64,000 nt of DNA from Aaosphaeria pasadenensis (GCA_022813625.1 JAKLMB010000021.1:677775-741774), one strand, 5' to 3'; shown: positions 34,628 to 47,278, numbered from the stretch's first letter. The notes: a model not told the origin generated them from the letters alone. Translations and numbers: made by a program.

Positions 34628-37600
34628 ATGACACGGCCCAAGGTTCCCCCAGAGCAACGGCAGCGCACTGCCCAGGCCTGTGAGAGTTGCAAGCGACGCA
34701 AGCAAAAGGCGAGTCCAATAGATTTTCATTTCCATCTCAACGTCTCCGAGCCATGCCCCGCAAAACCTATGAGACAATGTCTATCCCAGCCAGCCAAAGA
34801 CCTGCCTTTGGGCTGATTGGTTTGGTTGGCTGGCCTGCTTCCGCCTCCCGCTACGATCCGCCATACACAGGCACGAATTCGTCCACTCAGTCTCATCTTC
34901 CTAGCGTGCTTCAATTGGTTTCCCCTGTTTAGCCTCCATGCTTGCAGAACTGCATGCTATTCCCATCAGCCTATATCCGCTCATATCAACGTCCATCTGC
35001 ACCAACTGTAACTCTTCGCTGCCGAAACACAGTATTCGGTACTTTTGGCAAGGTTGTCCACTTTTCCGATTTATACTAACAGATCTAAAAGTGTAATGGC
35101 CAGTGTCCATGTAATACTTGCGACAAGGTAAACAATAGCTCCAATGCTCTCTAATCCGTGGCCATGACTATCAATCCTTGCTGACACCCTTATAGCGGAA
35201 ATTCACATGCGTTTATGCTGAGCGAGATGCGCCTTCTCCTGGAGAAAACAGGCCGCCCAAGAAACGAGCCATTGACGATGTCAATCACAATGGCCAGAAT
35301 GTGATCAAGACCCCCAGCAGTGCGGCAGCTTCAAACGGACTATCGCCATTTGTTCAACATGAACATGTATCATCTCCTTCAACCCAGCACCCCTCGCTCG
35401 TTGGGGTGCAGCAGCAATCAAGGTCCGATTCGATGAACAATCTCCAGCAAATCGACCAAGCTGCCGCTGAGAAGCCTAGTGTCGAGGCAGCGGCCCGGTC
35501 TCTCCAGCAGTTCTCCACTGCTCAGGCAACCGAAGAACCCTCACGGTTGATGTCACGTGGAACTACTATACAAAGTGGCCAAGATGAGGAAGCTGTTGTC
35601 TATACACAGACTAGAATGCTACAGGATCCAACTGGAAGATTGTGTAAGTTGGCGCTGTTGAATCCCCCCTCGATTATATTTGATTCTAACAAAGGCTAGT
35701 GTACGTTGGTGATTCGGCAACACTTTCGTTCCTACAACTACTCCGAATGATGGTAGAAAACGTTGCTGGAACGTCTACTTTTACAAATGACCCTCGTCGA
35801 CACAAGATTGTTGAAGGCCAATTCTCACTACCTTTGGGTGCACGACATACACATCTACTACCCGACAAGAAAACAGCCCGGGTACTGATAGATGCTTTCT
35901 TCGTCCAGACCCACGGTCTGCTTCAGATCTTTGAACTCTCGAAATTCCTAGATGACATGGACAGATGCTATTCCGATCCGCTTGCTACGGAGCCGTCCTG
36001 GCTGTGTATTATGAATCTTGTGTTTGCTATAGGGTTGACTATGGCCACACCCTTATCTGGTAGCTCAGAAGCCGTCATCATCGACAAATTGAGGAGCGAG
36101 CATCTCGACAGGGCCGAGGTATTCTACCTTAACGCCAAACATCTCAACGACCCAATGACTGGGATGGAAGATCAAGACTTCTGGTCCGTTCAAGCACTGT
36201 TGCTCATGTCGGTTTACATGCTTGCGAAATCCAAACGCAACACCGCTTACGCCCTCCTTGGGATGGCTGTCCGCTCCGCTATGGCGCTCGGGCTACATAG
36301 AGAAGAAACTCTGATCATTTTCAGCGAAGAGGAACAGATGGCCCGGAAGAACCTATGGCGTTCCTTGTTCGTTATTGACAGACTGCTATCATGCTCTCTG
36401 GGGCGGCCCACAGCAATATCCGAGGATGACTGCTCTGGGGACTTATTGAAATCTAATGATCCCCCAGCCGAGAATGACTACAATCCTAATGTTGCGATGC
36501 CATCCTCTATGGCCGAGACCGGGGCAGCTGCTTTGGACGCCGCGGTTAGGAGCTGCTCAACGTTAGGATTGATCCTCAGAAAGGTCTACCAACAACGGAA
36601 GATCAGTATACGACTTGCCCAAGAGATCGCCGACATATGCAAAGTATGGCCGCGTGCTCTTCCTCCAACACTACACTGGCGGCAGTCTGCAACAGCTACT
36701 CCTAGTCAAGGCGCAGCGATCCTACACGTAAACTTGTTCTATTGCCATTCAATAATTCTGCTCACACGGCCATTCTTTTTATATATACTGAACCTAGAAA
36801 CACAACGCCAAGCCAGTCAATCGACACCTGGCAACCGTGGACCCAGACCGTACCTGAGGATGGAAAAGTTCAGCGAGGCATGTGTCATCGCATCTACGCA
36901 CACCATTCTTCTTGTCCAGAATGCCTTCGATGCTGGACATCTCTCTCGGAGAAATCCAGCGGTCATATACTTCCTCTTCGCTGCTGCTCTAGTGATATTA
37001 GCGAACGAGTTTGCCAGCCTTTACCGCGTAGAAGCCTCAGATACCTGCATATTGAATGCAATCACCATCATGTCTTACTGCGGAGAACACGATCAACAAG
37101 CTAGTCGACTTGTCTATATCTTAGGGACGTTCCGCGATGCCGTCTTGGCTCAAAGAATGCGCCGGAGGCAAGCTCAACAAGAGATGACGAGCCTTCCAAG
37201 CATATCGTCTCAGCTGTACGGCGTCCGGCCAGCAAATTCACAACCAGTAGCAGGCAACAATGGAAACAATGGAAACAACGGAAACAACGGAAACACCGAT
37301 ACCTACAATACAGCACCAACACCCCGTCTCCACCAAGTTCCCATTCACATCTACCCCGGCATGCAGACCACGCCGTTGCCGCCCGAAGTATCAACACCTC
37401 CCAACTTCCAGAACCAGCAGGTGCTTGCCATGTCTCAACAAGACCAACAACCGCAGCACCAGCTACAGCAGCAGCAACCCTCTCTCTCCGTCCACTTGTC
37501 GCCGATACAAAACCCACCGGACTCAACCCTCAACCTCGACTCCTTCGCCCTCAACCCATCCCTCTCCAAGCCTCCGTCGCTATCCAACGTCCTCGACCTC

Positions 37601-37831
37601 TCCGCCCTCGAGTCCACCCGTGTCCCCAGCCTGTACTCCGAAGACAGCGGCGGTGACGAGCAGATCGATTTCGACGCGCTGTGGGCGTGGCCTAGCACGA
37701 CGCCCGCCCTCGGCAGCCCTAGGGCTCCAGGCGATGGCGGCCTCGGCAACGGGATGTCGGACCGGGTACAGGGCGTGAGCGATGGTTCAGTGCCCCTCTA
37801 CGGCGTTGTGAGGAACGAAGGGATGGACTAA
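34628..37831 (+). CDS. Zn2Cys6 fungal-specific transcription factor
   Basis: Nuclear regulator; targets unknown. Four exons close to 898 residues: 34628-34708, 35092-35127, 35196-35643 and 35700-37831. The binuclear cluster has Cys18, 21, 28, 34, 37 and 44, an exact CX2CX6CX5CX2CX6C pattern, with an extra Cys32. It is assembled from three exons. Intron 1 is 383 bp, has a non-canonical GC donor (AAG|GCGAGT), and a TACTAAC branch point before AAAAG. After a disordered linker, GRLLYVGDSATLSFLQLLRM opens the regulatory half. The fungal-specific middle homology domain spans about residues 250-550 (IDAFFVQTH...HREE...NLWRSLFVIDRLL...GRP). A tandem NNG run near residue 710 and a Gln-rich stretch precede an acidic C-terminus, a likely activation region. 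Confidence 0.88.
34709..35091 (+). other. Non-canonical GC-AG intron inside the zinc cluster codons
   Basis: The intron begins GCGAGT and ends CTAAAAG, with a textbook TACTAAC branch point 18 bp before the acceptor. It separates Cys21-Lys27 from Cys28 of the zinc cluster. No GT donor within reach restores the CX6C spacing. It is several times longer than its neighbours. Confidence 0.75.
37256..37297. repeat. GGAAACAAY nonamer tandem repeat in coding sequence
   Basis: Four 9-bp units encode an Asn-Asn-Gly run in the transcription factor. It is a likely site of length variation between strains. Confidence 0.85.
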
Positions 37832-38437
37832 TCAGCCCAACCAATAATTTCCCCGCCATTGTTTTCTCTTCTCTCCCCACGAGTTAAGGCGTCCGTCGGT
37901 CCTGTTCTCCAGGACTCTTGCTTGCGGTGTGGGAAAAATAGGCTTGAGCGTTCTGTTTTGATTGTTTTGCTTTATTTCTTTCTCACCTTTCTTTCTTTCT
38001 TTCTTCTGCTGGCGAGCTAGGAATCCATGGAAAGACGGGGAAAAGGCTGGGTGGATATTGTTTGTTCTCACTGTCTCATGTCGAGAAAAAGGTCAAAGGT
38101 GTGTTTTGATACTGAATTATGTAATACCTTTTTTCTCATTTCCCATAAGTAGACCTTAATTCTTTCGATGGAGAAGGTTCAAGCGATTGAAAAGGGGGCG
38201 GGTTGACTCGATCGATTGGGAATTCAATGTCAAGATACAAAGGGATCATTTTCCCTTTGGAAGTTTATTTCAATTGTGCTGCCTTATGATGCCGATGTTG
38301 CCGTCTGTCAGATATGTGGGGTTGCATATGATATCGCGTGCATGCTCATGATACAGTGAAAAAGATGCAATATCAACAATTCACGGACAGGGCCAACAAT
38401 CTTCTATATCATAGCTTATGCTTTCTATGCTAATTCT
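37832..38437. other. Convergent intergenic spacer
   Basis: Spacer between the 3' ends of the Zn2Cys6 regulator and TAD1. It includes a CTTT-type repeat around 37977-38005. No gene is supported. Confidence 0.6.
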
Positions 38438-39944
38438 CTACTTCAAATCAAAATCCCCATCGCCGCCATTCCTCACCCACCCCTCCAGCGCTTCTCTCCG
38501 TACATCCTCCTTCACCACCCTCCGCGCACCAAGCACCTCGCTACCCTTAACATCCGCATACGTTCCCTTCCCCAGCGCCGCCACAACCCTCGTCACAGCC
38601 AACATCGACGCAACCTCCAACACACCCCTCCACATCGACGTCCTACAAATCCGACTCGCGCCCCTTGGATCAAACTGCTTCCTCCCCTGCAACACACCTC
38701 CTATCAACGTCTCCTGGAAATGCGGCGTGTGCACCGCGCTGATATTACACGGCACCGCCTTCTCAAGCGCCGGCACGCTGCGTCTCGAGTGTGCGAATTC
38801 CCGCGCGGTCGGCCGCACCGCGAACGGCCGGAAGCGGTACCCGCCTTTCCACCGTTCTTCGTCGACGGGGGACATGCGACCTGAGGCGCTGAACGCCCGC
38901 TCGCACGCAGACGCGACGTACTGGCTCTCTGGCAGGACGAGGGAGGCGATGTAGGCGTTTCCCGGGGCCACGAGGAGGGATGTCAGGGACGAGAGGACGG
39001 AGGTGCATTGTGTGAGGGCGAGCTTGTCGGTGCAGGATTTGGAGAGCGTGGGCGGGGCGTCTGGGCGGGAGGGCTTCAGGCGGACGGCGCCGAGGTGGCT
39101 GAAGTGAGAGCGGCCGCGAAGGGCGGAGAGGGGAGTGGTGTCGTTGCTGGTGTCTTCGGGGTTGGATATCGTTGGAGGTGGTGATGTCCATGGTGTGGCG
39201 TCTTCTTGGGCGGACATTACGAGTTCCATGCTGGCGTCTCCGCAGGGCGCTTCTGAGCAGTACATATGGATTTGCACATCGTCTCTGATTTTGAAGGGTT
39301 GGAATTCGGTGTCAGTCCGCGAGGTCTCGTTGATTTGGACTATGAAGCGGGATGGTGTATGGGGTGGGCGGACGAGATTCAGGCATTCATCGAGGAGGAA
39401 TCGATTGAAGGCCCTCAATGCTACGACCTCGGCATGCCAGTCGTGTAGAACGTTTCCGCGTGCCTGGGGAAGCTTGCTGGTGGGGAGGCATTTCATGCCC
39501 GTGCTGCATGACGGTTAGTGGTTGTTGCGATCGTTAAACATTTTGCAATTGGGATCTTTGATTTGATGCTGTAGTCAAACCGACCATTTTTACGAGGTTC
39601 CGGAACTTTCATCTCTTTCGATAGTCCGTCGAAGGAACCGGGCTAGAGCAGCTCGGCTTTTTCGAAGGAATATGCAACTCAATTTATTGGGACTAAAGAA
39701 TAAAAGGCTTACCCTAGAGAGGCGCACACCAATTCGCCATCTTCGCTGCAATCATGAGCATATAAGCTTACGCAAGCCTTTTGGGTAAATCCGGGGAAGC
39801 TGTACCCTTAGCTAAAACGATTCCAGCCAGTGGAATCCATTCCTTCGATCCATCGTTACGGATGCGGGGTTTGCGTTTCTCGGGAAGATGAAGGAACGCA
39901 GAGAGGACACAGTCTGCAATTGAGTCTGCAGTGATATGGGACAT
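38438..39944 (-). CDS. TAD1: tRNA-specific adenosine deaminase 1 (A37 to inosine)
   Basis: Tad1/ADAT1 deaminates adenosine 37 of tRNA-Ala, next to the anticodon. Three exons (39806-39944, 39713-39740, 38438-39503) close to 410 residues; the middle exon is 28 nt. The deaminase zinc site is clear: HAE at residues 79-81 (Glu is the proton shuttle), CSEAPCGD at 138-145, and a further Cys in SKSCTDKLAL that fits the third ligand of the ADAR-type fold. The N-terminal SIADCVLSAF and the GTGMKCLP block are typical. The first splice acceptor is chosen as GCGAAG, giving LAKDGELVC; the nearer TTGCAG would break the frame. It is divergent from the NT-C2 gene with 432 bp between starts. Confidence 0.9.
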
Positions 39945-40376
39945 AGCATGGGGAGTGGGGAGGCACGTTAGGTCTGAAAGGAGGAAATGGGAAAAAGATG
40001 ATGTTGGATGAGATGCTTTGGTGGTGGGGGAATGAACGAATGAACGAATGAGGTCATGAGGTATTAGGTTGAACTTGGTAGGTGGGTTGCATTGTATTGT
40101 ACAAGTAACTATTTAGTATTGCCATTAATAGAATAGTCTGTGTGGCTCGGAGGTCTCGAAAACGGCCGGACGTGCCACCCACTCGTGCGTGCGCTGCATC
40201 AACCTTATCGCCGCGACCCGCAACTGTAACAGCTCCATCCAGCCTACCCCAGTCCCAGCCCAAAACCAGCTTTACTATTGCACCACGCCGCTGCGACATA
40301 TCTATCCCGTACACTATAATACCACACTTCCGGCCGCCCTGTCTGACACCCCCACAATGCAAGCCTTCGGTGAGGA
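39945..40376. other. Shared divergent promoter of TAD1 and the NT-C2 gene
   Basis: A 432-bp spacer. No recognised motif beyond short AT-rich tracts and a GAATGAAC repeat near 40029-40046. Confidence 0.6.
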
Positions 40377-41611
40377 ATGTCTCTTCGGCGCTCCGTCGCT
40401 TTTGCGACACAGACGCTCACTGTCACCGTAGTACCAAAGACCCGTCGAGTAAGAAAGACATACACACACATTGTATTGCATGGCATTGGCTGACAACTGC
40501 GCAGCCCAAGTTCGATCTACACCTCAAAGTATGTTCATTCGTGTCAATCAAGCAAGCATTCCGGCAGGGATAGTGACGAATTGTAGCTCATCGACCTTAA
40601 CAACGTCCCACTCGTCTCCGGATCTTCCTTCATAAAATGGCACCTCACACACTCAACAGCCGCTGAGCACCGCGGTCGCACGGACAAGAAGCCCATAAAA
40701 GACCACAAGGTCGTCTACGACTACGAAATTACCTGCCCAGTCCGGCTTACGGTCGATAAAAATGGCATGCTGCAGGAGGCCTGGATAGAATTCGAAGTAA
40801 TACAGGAGTACGCAGGTGGAGGCCGCGGAGAAAGGATAGACTTGGGAAACGTAAAGCTCGACCTTGCTGAGTATGTGGAGCCGAGCGAAATATCCCGGAC
40901 GAATGGTGAAGAACCAGGAGTTACGAGGAGATACCTCATGCAGGACAGCAAGATCAACAGTACGCTCAAGATTGGCATATACATGAAGCAAACAGAGGGC
41001 GATAAAAACTTCATCAGTCCTCCACTGCGAACCGCACAAGTTTTCAGTGGCATTGCGGGTATCGTGTCGGGCGATCAGGTCGATCCGGAGGAGACCGGTG
41101 GTAAGATTTCGACCTATTGTGACAACATTCTACAGTACTGACATCGTGGACAGTCACGTCATCTCTCAATAGCAGGACGCAGGAGACAGGAGAGTTACAA
41201 GATATGTACAGGCGAACGCTGGCGGCATACTGGTCAGCTCAGCCTGGAGAGTTAAAGGCGGACGAATGTATTGAAGACATATTCGCTGGCGGCACGGGAT
41301 GGGGAGATCGAGAGAAGCCTTACGAGTCACAGCAGCACGGCATACGTTTCATGACAGGCGATGGTTCCAGCTCCATGAGCGAAAATGAAGGCCGCCGCCG
41401 GCGAGGCCTCAGTGTGAATCGCAAATCGCATGAAACATTGCGGCCTGGCGATACACGAAGACATTCGCCGGGAGTTCGCGGCAGAGGAAGCTTGGAACAG
41501 CAGGCCCAACACATGAAGATCGAGGCAGAGAGAAATCGAGCACAACGTCACCAAGGGGTAGACGAGTTCGATCTCAGGGAAGATCTATGTAGTTGGAAAC
41601 TTCCAATATAG
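40377..41611 (+). CDS. NT-C2 (EEIG1/EHBP1 N-terminal C2-like) domain protein
   Basis: Proteins with an N-terminal C2-type domain of the EEIG1/EHBP1 kind bind membranes or small-GTPase pathways in animals; the fungal role is unknown. Four exons (40377-40448, 40505-40528, 40587-41100, 41154-41611) close to 355 residues. The domain begins VPKTRRPKFDLHLKLIDLNN and continues VPLVSGSSFIKWHL, then KVVYDYEITCPVRLTVDKNG, EFEVIQEY and LGNVKLDLAEYV. It ends with the GIYMKQ strand at about residue 205. The remainder is polar and ends EFDLREDLCSWKLPI. The 24-nt second exon is required to join the first beta strand. The ATG used is the one in frame with exon 2. Another ATG 20 bp upstream is in a different frame. 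Confidence 0.85.
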
Positions 41612-41820
41612 AAAACGGCCCATCCCAAAGAAAAGGACGTCATCTAGAAGAGACGCGATCATTACCAGCGCCCTGACACGTGAGTTGGCGACAGAGAACT
41701 TGCGGGGCTTGGCATTACCGAGCGGCGAAAAAAGTTCCGATCTTTTATGTAGAAATGAAATGACCATGTCGCATGCGTTTTTGATCACTCAACCCTCGAA
41801 CTTTTCCCACGCTCTCCTTC

Positions 41821-44640
41821 ATGCTGCATGCCTCTCGCCTCTCGAATGCATTCGTTTGCATCCGTTGCGAGCTGAATCTTGCGCGACCACGGGTCTCCCC
41901 ATTCTCCCGTCCCGCCCACTCACGTCTTTCCTCCTCTGTGCGACCCAGGGACGCCTTCGATGATGCATTTGCTCAACCTGCTAAGCCCGCTGAACTGGAG
42001 GGTCCTGTCGAACCTACTGAAGCCGAAACACCACGTCGAAGGGAAAAGCTGAGTGAGAGGCCTTTAGGGAAGGTCAGGAGGCGGAAGGGCAAGACGATTC
42101 GAGAAAGGACGGCGCAATTGGATGGAATCAAGGCATTGGGGAAGGACGCACGAATCCTTGTACTTCGAGAAGTCGAGGACAAATCACGGAAAGCGGATAC
42201 GCAAGACAGCAATGGCGCCCCCGACGATGGCATTGTCGAAAACTCGACCGATGCATCTAAAATAATGGACGCCCTAAAAGCTGAATCAATTCGAGTTGGC
42301 CAGGAAGACGTCAATCTACAACTCGAGAAGCTCCGCCCCCGAACACACTCCGACCCAGACGAACCGCACTATGTCACGTTAGCGACGTTCAAGGAACTCA
42401 ATAAAACGTTGAAGAAGAGTTTTACAGTCAAACAACTATCTAAATACTATTCAGTGATGAAGGGTGTTCAGGAAGGATCTGTGAAGAAGGAGGTTCTCCG
42501 AGAGCTGAAATCGGTCGAGGATAGACGGTCGAACACTTTGGAACGCACAGAATGGTACCCTGGAACGACTAGCATCAAAAGACGCCTGCCAGGCCGTTTG
42601 GCGGCGGCAAAGGGCCCACAGCCGAGACCAATTTCTAAGCCTTTGCTTATCGATCAGATTTTGCGGAGAATTTGGAACGTTGTGCTCCTGGAGGAGATCG
42701 AGGCACCAGGGGAGGTGGAGTTGACTTTGAAGCCATGGCAACTTTCACTCCTGAACATCGGGGGTACGTTATCTTACTCACTTCCACTCGTCTCCATGCT
42801 TACATTCATCATAGAACACTCAGCGCTGGACAGAATCAGGAACACTCGCAAAGCTAAAGTGGAGATCTTCTCGCCCCACAATGTGCTAAGAATCACTGCC
42901 GATAAAAGCTCTGCCGAGTATACAACGAGCGACATTGAGGAAGTTTTGTCACAAGTTCAGTCGCACAAGTTTGATCTGTCTGCGTATCAATGGTTGCTTG
43001 ACAAGCACGCCACAACGGCCAATCGTAAAGGGGGTATGTCTGACCTCGTCTCGCAAGAAGCACTAGAGCAAATAAGTAATCTGAGTGGAACTGTGCTCCG
43101 TGTTATACATGATGATGCGGTATGATTTTCCCGACTATTGGAACTAGCGTCAGTCCTAACAACTACACAGATCGTCATACGAGGCATGCGCTCCGAGTCG
43201 ATCCAAGAAGCAGTACGACTACTCGTCAATATGTTGCCTTTGAAGGAAACGTATGATTATACCTTACATACGGGTCACGTCAATTCCAAGCAGGTTCAGC
43301 AACAGCTCTTTCCACCTATGTTCAACGACTCACTCGATTATCGCTTCCGTGGCTCACAGATGGCACGCTATGTTTATCCTGTCGAAGCAGTCTCTAGGAG
43401 AGATCATGACAATGTTCATGTGGGCCCATCAACAGCCAAAGAGTCTGCGATAGAACCTACGACTGTACGACCGCCCGAGGATGTCAGCCATTCTGCGGTG
43501 TTGAAATCATTGCAAAATTATGTTCAACAAGTTCCCGCGATTCACCGTTCTGAATTCAAGGACATCGTATCTGACGGTGAAGCAACCTGGGCTCCTGTCG
43601 CTGAAACGAAAATCAGTGCTAGATATGGCCAAGCATTGTTTCCGAATAGGAGCAGCATTGAAGATACAGACACAATGTTGGCTTCAAAGTCCACCTTCAC
43701 GAACGTTGTTCCAAGCATTTCTACAATCCTCAGCGAAAGCGACTCGGCACAACCGAACCCGCCTATCTTAGACTACATGTTCATACCTTCGCCACTCCAG
43801 ACGAACAGACTTGAGGACAATCAAAGCTACCCAAGACTCCACCTCCGTTTCCGCATTCTAGGTCAACCGCAGCTTTCCTCGGTCAACATTATCTTCAATA
43901 AGATATGCCATGATGTCCTTCTGCCTGACCAGGCTACCGACATTCGGTTCGACTCCTACCAGAGGCTTCGATTGCGGTCGCCGTTGAAGGATCCCAACAT
44001 CCGGGACTTCGCCGAAATCGTCGCCGCTAATATTTCAAGTGGAACTCGTTTGACGGCTCCCGAGTCTTTGACCCTCAATATCCCAAATTGGGTGATCCCC
44101 GGCCAGTCCCGGAGTGATGCTACGTCTCGACAAGTAGAATATATCTTCAGCGGTATCCAGCATCGACAATCCCTATCTTTGCAATATCAAGGCCTTCCCA
44201 TGGGATACAGCACGAGTGAGGGCAATAAACTGAGTCAGAACAACGGGGAATTGTCGCTTTCCTTCTACCACTTTCATCCCACGACTGCACAGGGGACAAC
44301 GGTAACGAACGACGCCTCTGAACAAGTCCAAAGGTTTTTGAACACCGCGTTTGCGGTTTCTGAGCGCATTACGCGCGCCGCCAATGCTCCGCAGTGGTTG
44401 AGAAAGATCGCCGGTGATAGTCTCTCAGCGAGGGAAATGCGACCAAGTGCCGTGCAAGACGGCACTGCTGCTGCTGAGGTTCCCGAGGATCAGGCGCTCA
44501 AAATCACAGAAGACGTCGAGAAGACAGAAGACGTCGAGAAGACAGAAGACGTCGAGAAGACAGAAGACGTCGAGAAGACAGAAGACGTCGATAAGTCAGA
44601 AGACTTGCCTGTGAACAGTGTCCAGGACCGTCTCAACTAA
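41821..44640 (+). CDS. SLS1: Sls1-like mitochondrial inner-membrane protein
   Basis: Yeast Sls1 sits on the matrix side of the mitochondrial inner membrane and couples mitochondrial RNA polymerase to translation. Three exons (41821-42763, 42815-43119, 43171-44640) close to 905 residues. The N-terminus MLHASRLSNAFVCIRCELN is basic and Ser-rich with no acidic residue for the first 17 positions, fitting a mitochondrial presequence. Family-like features are the block KPLLIDQILRRIWNVV near residue 275, the repeated beta-alpha segments, and RLHLRFRILGQPQLSSVNII near residue 660. The first intron (51 bp) is a multiple of three without a stop and would be easy to mistake for coding. The C-terminus carries five copies of the hexapeptide TEDVEK. 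Longer than the yeast protein, as usual in filamentous fungi. Confidence 0.8.
44506..44595 (+). repeat. 18-bp tandem repeat encoding TEDVEK, five copies
   Basis: Five consecutive units of ACAGAAGACGTCGAGAAG, almost identical at nucleotide level (the last has GAT for GAG), just before the SLS1 stop codon. The low divergence suggests recent expansion. Confidence 0.95.
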
Positions 44641-44931
44641 CGAAATGTATGTACAAAGGAAAATGGGTCTAGAACGGGAAAGCATTACCAGCATCATTAT
44701 CATCGAGACAGACGATGACATGTATTTTTACTGCATAAAACTTGGCGCCAGCATCATGTATAAAAGCGCTGTACAATCTTGTATATTTAGATAGAACTAG
44801 GGGTTCGTATTGATGTTCATGGGCGAGAATGCATCAAGACTCCTTGGCCTTGTATTTCTTCGTGCCATAGTGTCTCTGTCAATAATGACCTACGTAGGCA
44901 CCCACCCATGTAATTGGAAACTTCGCATCTA

Positions 44932-45024
44932 CAGAGGGTAGGCGCGTCGGGCTGGCCACCTGCTTGTTTCATATATGCTTCGATACCTAAGGTAAGAGTG
45001 CACTGTAGCCAGTAAACAGTCTTA
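44932..45024 (+). mobile_element. MITE copy D, left half only
   Basis: Starts CAGAGGGTAGGCGCGTCGGG after a TA and matches the terminal and subterminal sequence of the other copies, including the internal segment CACTGTAGCCAGTAAACAGT. No matching right terminus was found before the nested pair 2.3 kb downstream. It is therefore a truncated copy, or the left end of a larger element that contains the zinc-finger frame. Confidence 0.7.
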
Positions 45025-45204
45025 AAAACAATCTTCAAAATCTTCCAAAAGCCTACTGAACTACCACCCTACCTCTATATTGGCTCTGGGACCAGCGCAG
45101 AATCCGGAGTGCGATCCCGACAATCGAATTACAAGAATGTCGGTACAAACATCAGCCAAACTGTAAGATCCTTACTAGCCAAGGGCTCTTCTCTATACTT
45201 TGGG

Positions 45205-45840
45205 ATGCTATGCTGGACCGATCTACCACCACCGCGGTCCATGGCTCGCCTCCGCGCCCGATTTCTTGTACTAGAATCAGTATTCACTATTGTCTTCTGT
45301 GCCTGTAGACCTATGATCATGGATGAGGTGTACATCCCTGACTTCTTCCTTTGGCCCCGGTCTGTTATTCCTTGGAAACCACCTTGCACCCATCTCTCAC
45401 TGTCTGAGAGTGTTAGAGCTGATCTTGAGCTTTTCCCAGAAGAGCTTGTTGCTGCTTCAAAGTTTCGCCAGCATCGAGATATGCTCAAAACACAGCGCTA
45501 CCGACAACGCCAGCGTGAGAAAGATGAAGCTGCTTTTCTTTACGCAAACCTTGACCAACATAATGCTTGGAGCGTTAAGAACCCTGGAAGGGTTGATGAG
45601 ATTGCTGCTACAGTTCGAGAAAAAGCAAATGAATCCCAGCGGTTTAGATGCGAGCTCTGCAATCACAATGCTGCTACTCAATACGCCCTTAACTATCATT
45701 TGAACACTGCAGCCCATGCTGAAGCTGAGAAGAATGGAAGCAAAATCTTCAAGCCGGTATCATCAGCAGCTCTGAATAAGAGAGCTTCCCGCGCAGAGGC
45801 TGTCAAAAATCGCACATATTACTGTGCGTTTTGTGACAAG
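45205..45840 (+). pseudogene. C2H2 zinc-finger protein fragment
   Basis: An open frame of about 210 residues from the ATG at 45205 to a possible GT donor at 45841; downstream ATGs at 45241 and 45319 are alternatives. It contains a basic Arg/Gln-rich helix (QRYRQRQREKDEAAFLYANL) and one complete zinc finger, with CELC, then His after 12 residues and a second His after 5 more. A second finger begins YYCAFCDK and is cut off. No downstream exon supplying its histidines was found in any frame. It sits 180 bp from the MITE half-copy, so capture or disruption by a transposon is possible. It could also be a true gene whose 3' exon I cannot see. Confidence 0.45.
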
Positions 45841-47278
45841 GTACTCTCTTCCTTGTGCTGCTTTGTTTATTTGTTTACACCCGCCACCACCACCCACCCC
45901 GCGGCGGGGGTGTGCAACGCACGCACGCACACGCACGCCCACACCGCACATCAAACAAACGGACGATATCTGCCTAGTAGTGGGGCATTTTCACAATAGT
46001 ATAGCACCCAACAGACCAACACCTGGCCTGGCCCCTCTATTAAAATACCGACACTGTTTTTTTCCGCCCTTATCGATCGATGGAGGGGCGCGGGGGGGTA
46101 AGGTGCTGGTGGTGAGATGGTGAGTAGGGTGAGATGAGGAAGGGCGGCGGCGACAGCGCCGGGCGGTGGGCGCGGTGAGGTTATGATTTCTCTTTGTTGG
46201 TTTCCCCCATCTGGGTATTTGGTTTGTGGTAATGTGATTATTGGAATTGAGTTGAATTGGTTGTTGTGTTGAGTTTGACTCATCATCTTCACTTCACTGT
46301 CAGAACACAAAGAATCAAGAGAAACATCCATCCCAGGCCCGCGGATGCAGCCTGTCATACAATGGAGTCAACGACGATAGTAACCAAACCACCTTGTCCC
46401 GCGCCGGTCCTCTCACGGGCGGTAACTGCGGGCGCGGGGTTGTGAGAATCACTCCCGGACCAGACAGGGAGGCAGTCGATAGTGTTCCTAAAACTCCTAA
46501 ACTCGTAGAGTGGAGTGAGTCAATGAACAACGACAACAGAGACGTTTGGGCATGCAGGCATTGTCCGTCGAGGCCGATGGAAAAATCGTATTTGTCCTAC
46601 GTAGCCATGGAAACGGAGCCGCAATAATGGTGGTTTAGGAAGGTCAAGGTAGAGAGAGACAGAGAGAAGAAAAAAGGTTTTGTGTGGGTCCGGGGGGGCA
46701 GTGGTTATGCGGGTCACACGAGAGGGCATGGGCGTGTGGGTATGGGCATGGGTTTGAGTGAGTGATCATACGTGCGATGGAAGAGGGGAGGGGAGGAGAA
46801 AGGCATAGATTGACTATTGAGGGTGAAGGTTTGCTGAATCGGTGGTCAATTGTGATGATATTGAATGATGTATGTGACTAGGTGCTTGGTGAGGATTTTA
46901 ATAAATTGAGGGGTTGAGAATTGCATTGAAACGTGAATTTGAAAATTAACTCTTTCCACTACTAGATGTTATGAGGGGTAAAGTTTGTATGATCTAACAA
47001 AGAGGAGACAAACAGGAAGACCTTCAATCACCACAACGTCGCTACGATAATTGATCGAAAACATGGAGGCATAGAGGGGAAACTCCCGAACATCGTGGCA
47101 AGCAAATAAAGATTTTGATGTCCGCTGTTATCCATGCATGCAGGCAACGGATAGTTGATTAGTGTTTGGGTCTAGTCTCGCGAGGGAGGCTAGGTAACCG
47201 CCTAATAGGGCTTAACGGGCGCATGATGCATGTCCAACTGTTGATATTGACGTTCATGGGCGAGCAGGCGGGTAGCTA

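Noticed and set aside
46306..46627. Plus-strand open frame with a CxxC pair, considered as the second exon of the zinc-finger fragment
   Set aside because: It does not supply the two histidines needed to finish the second finger, and nothing else links the two frames.
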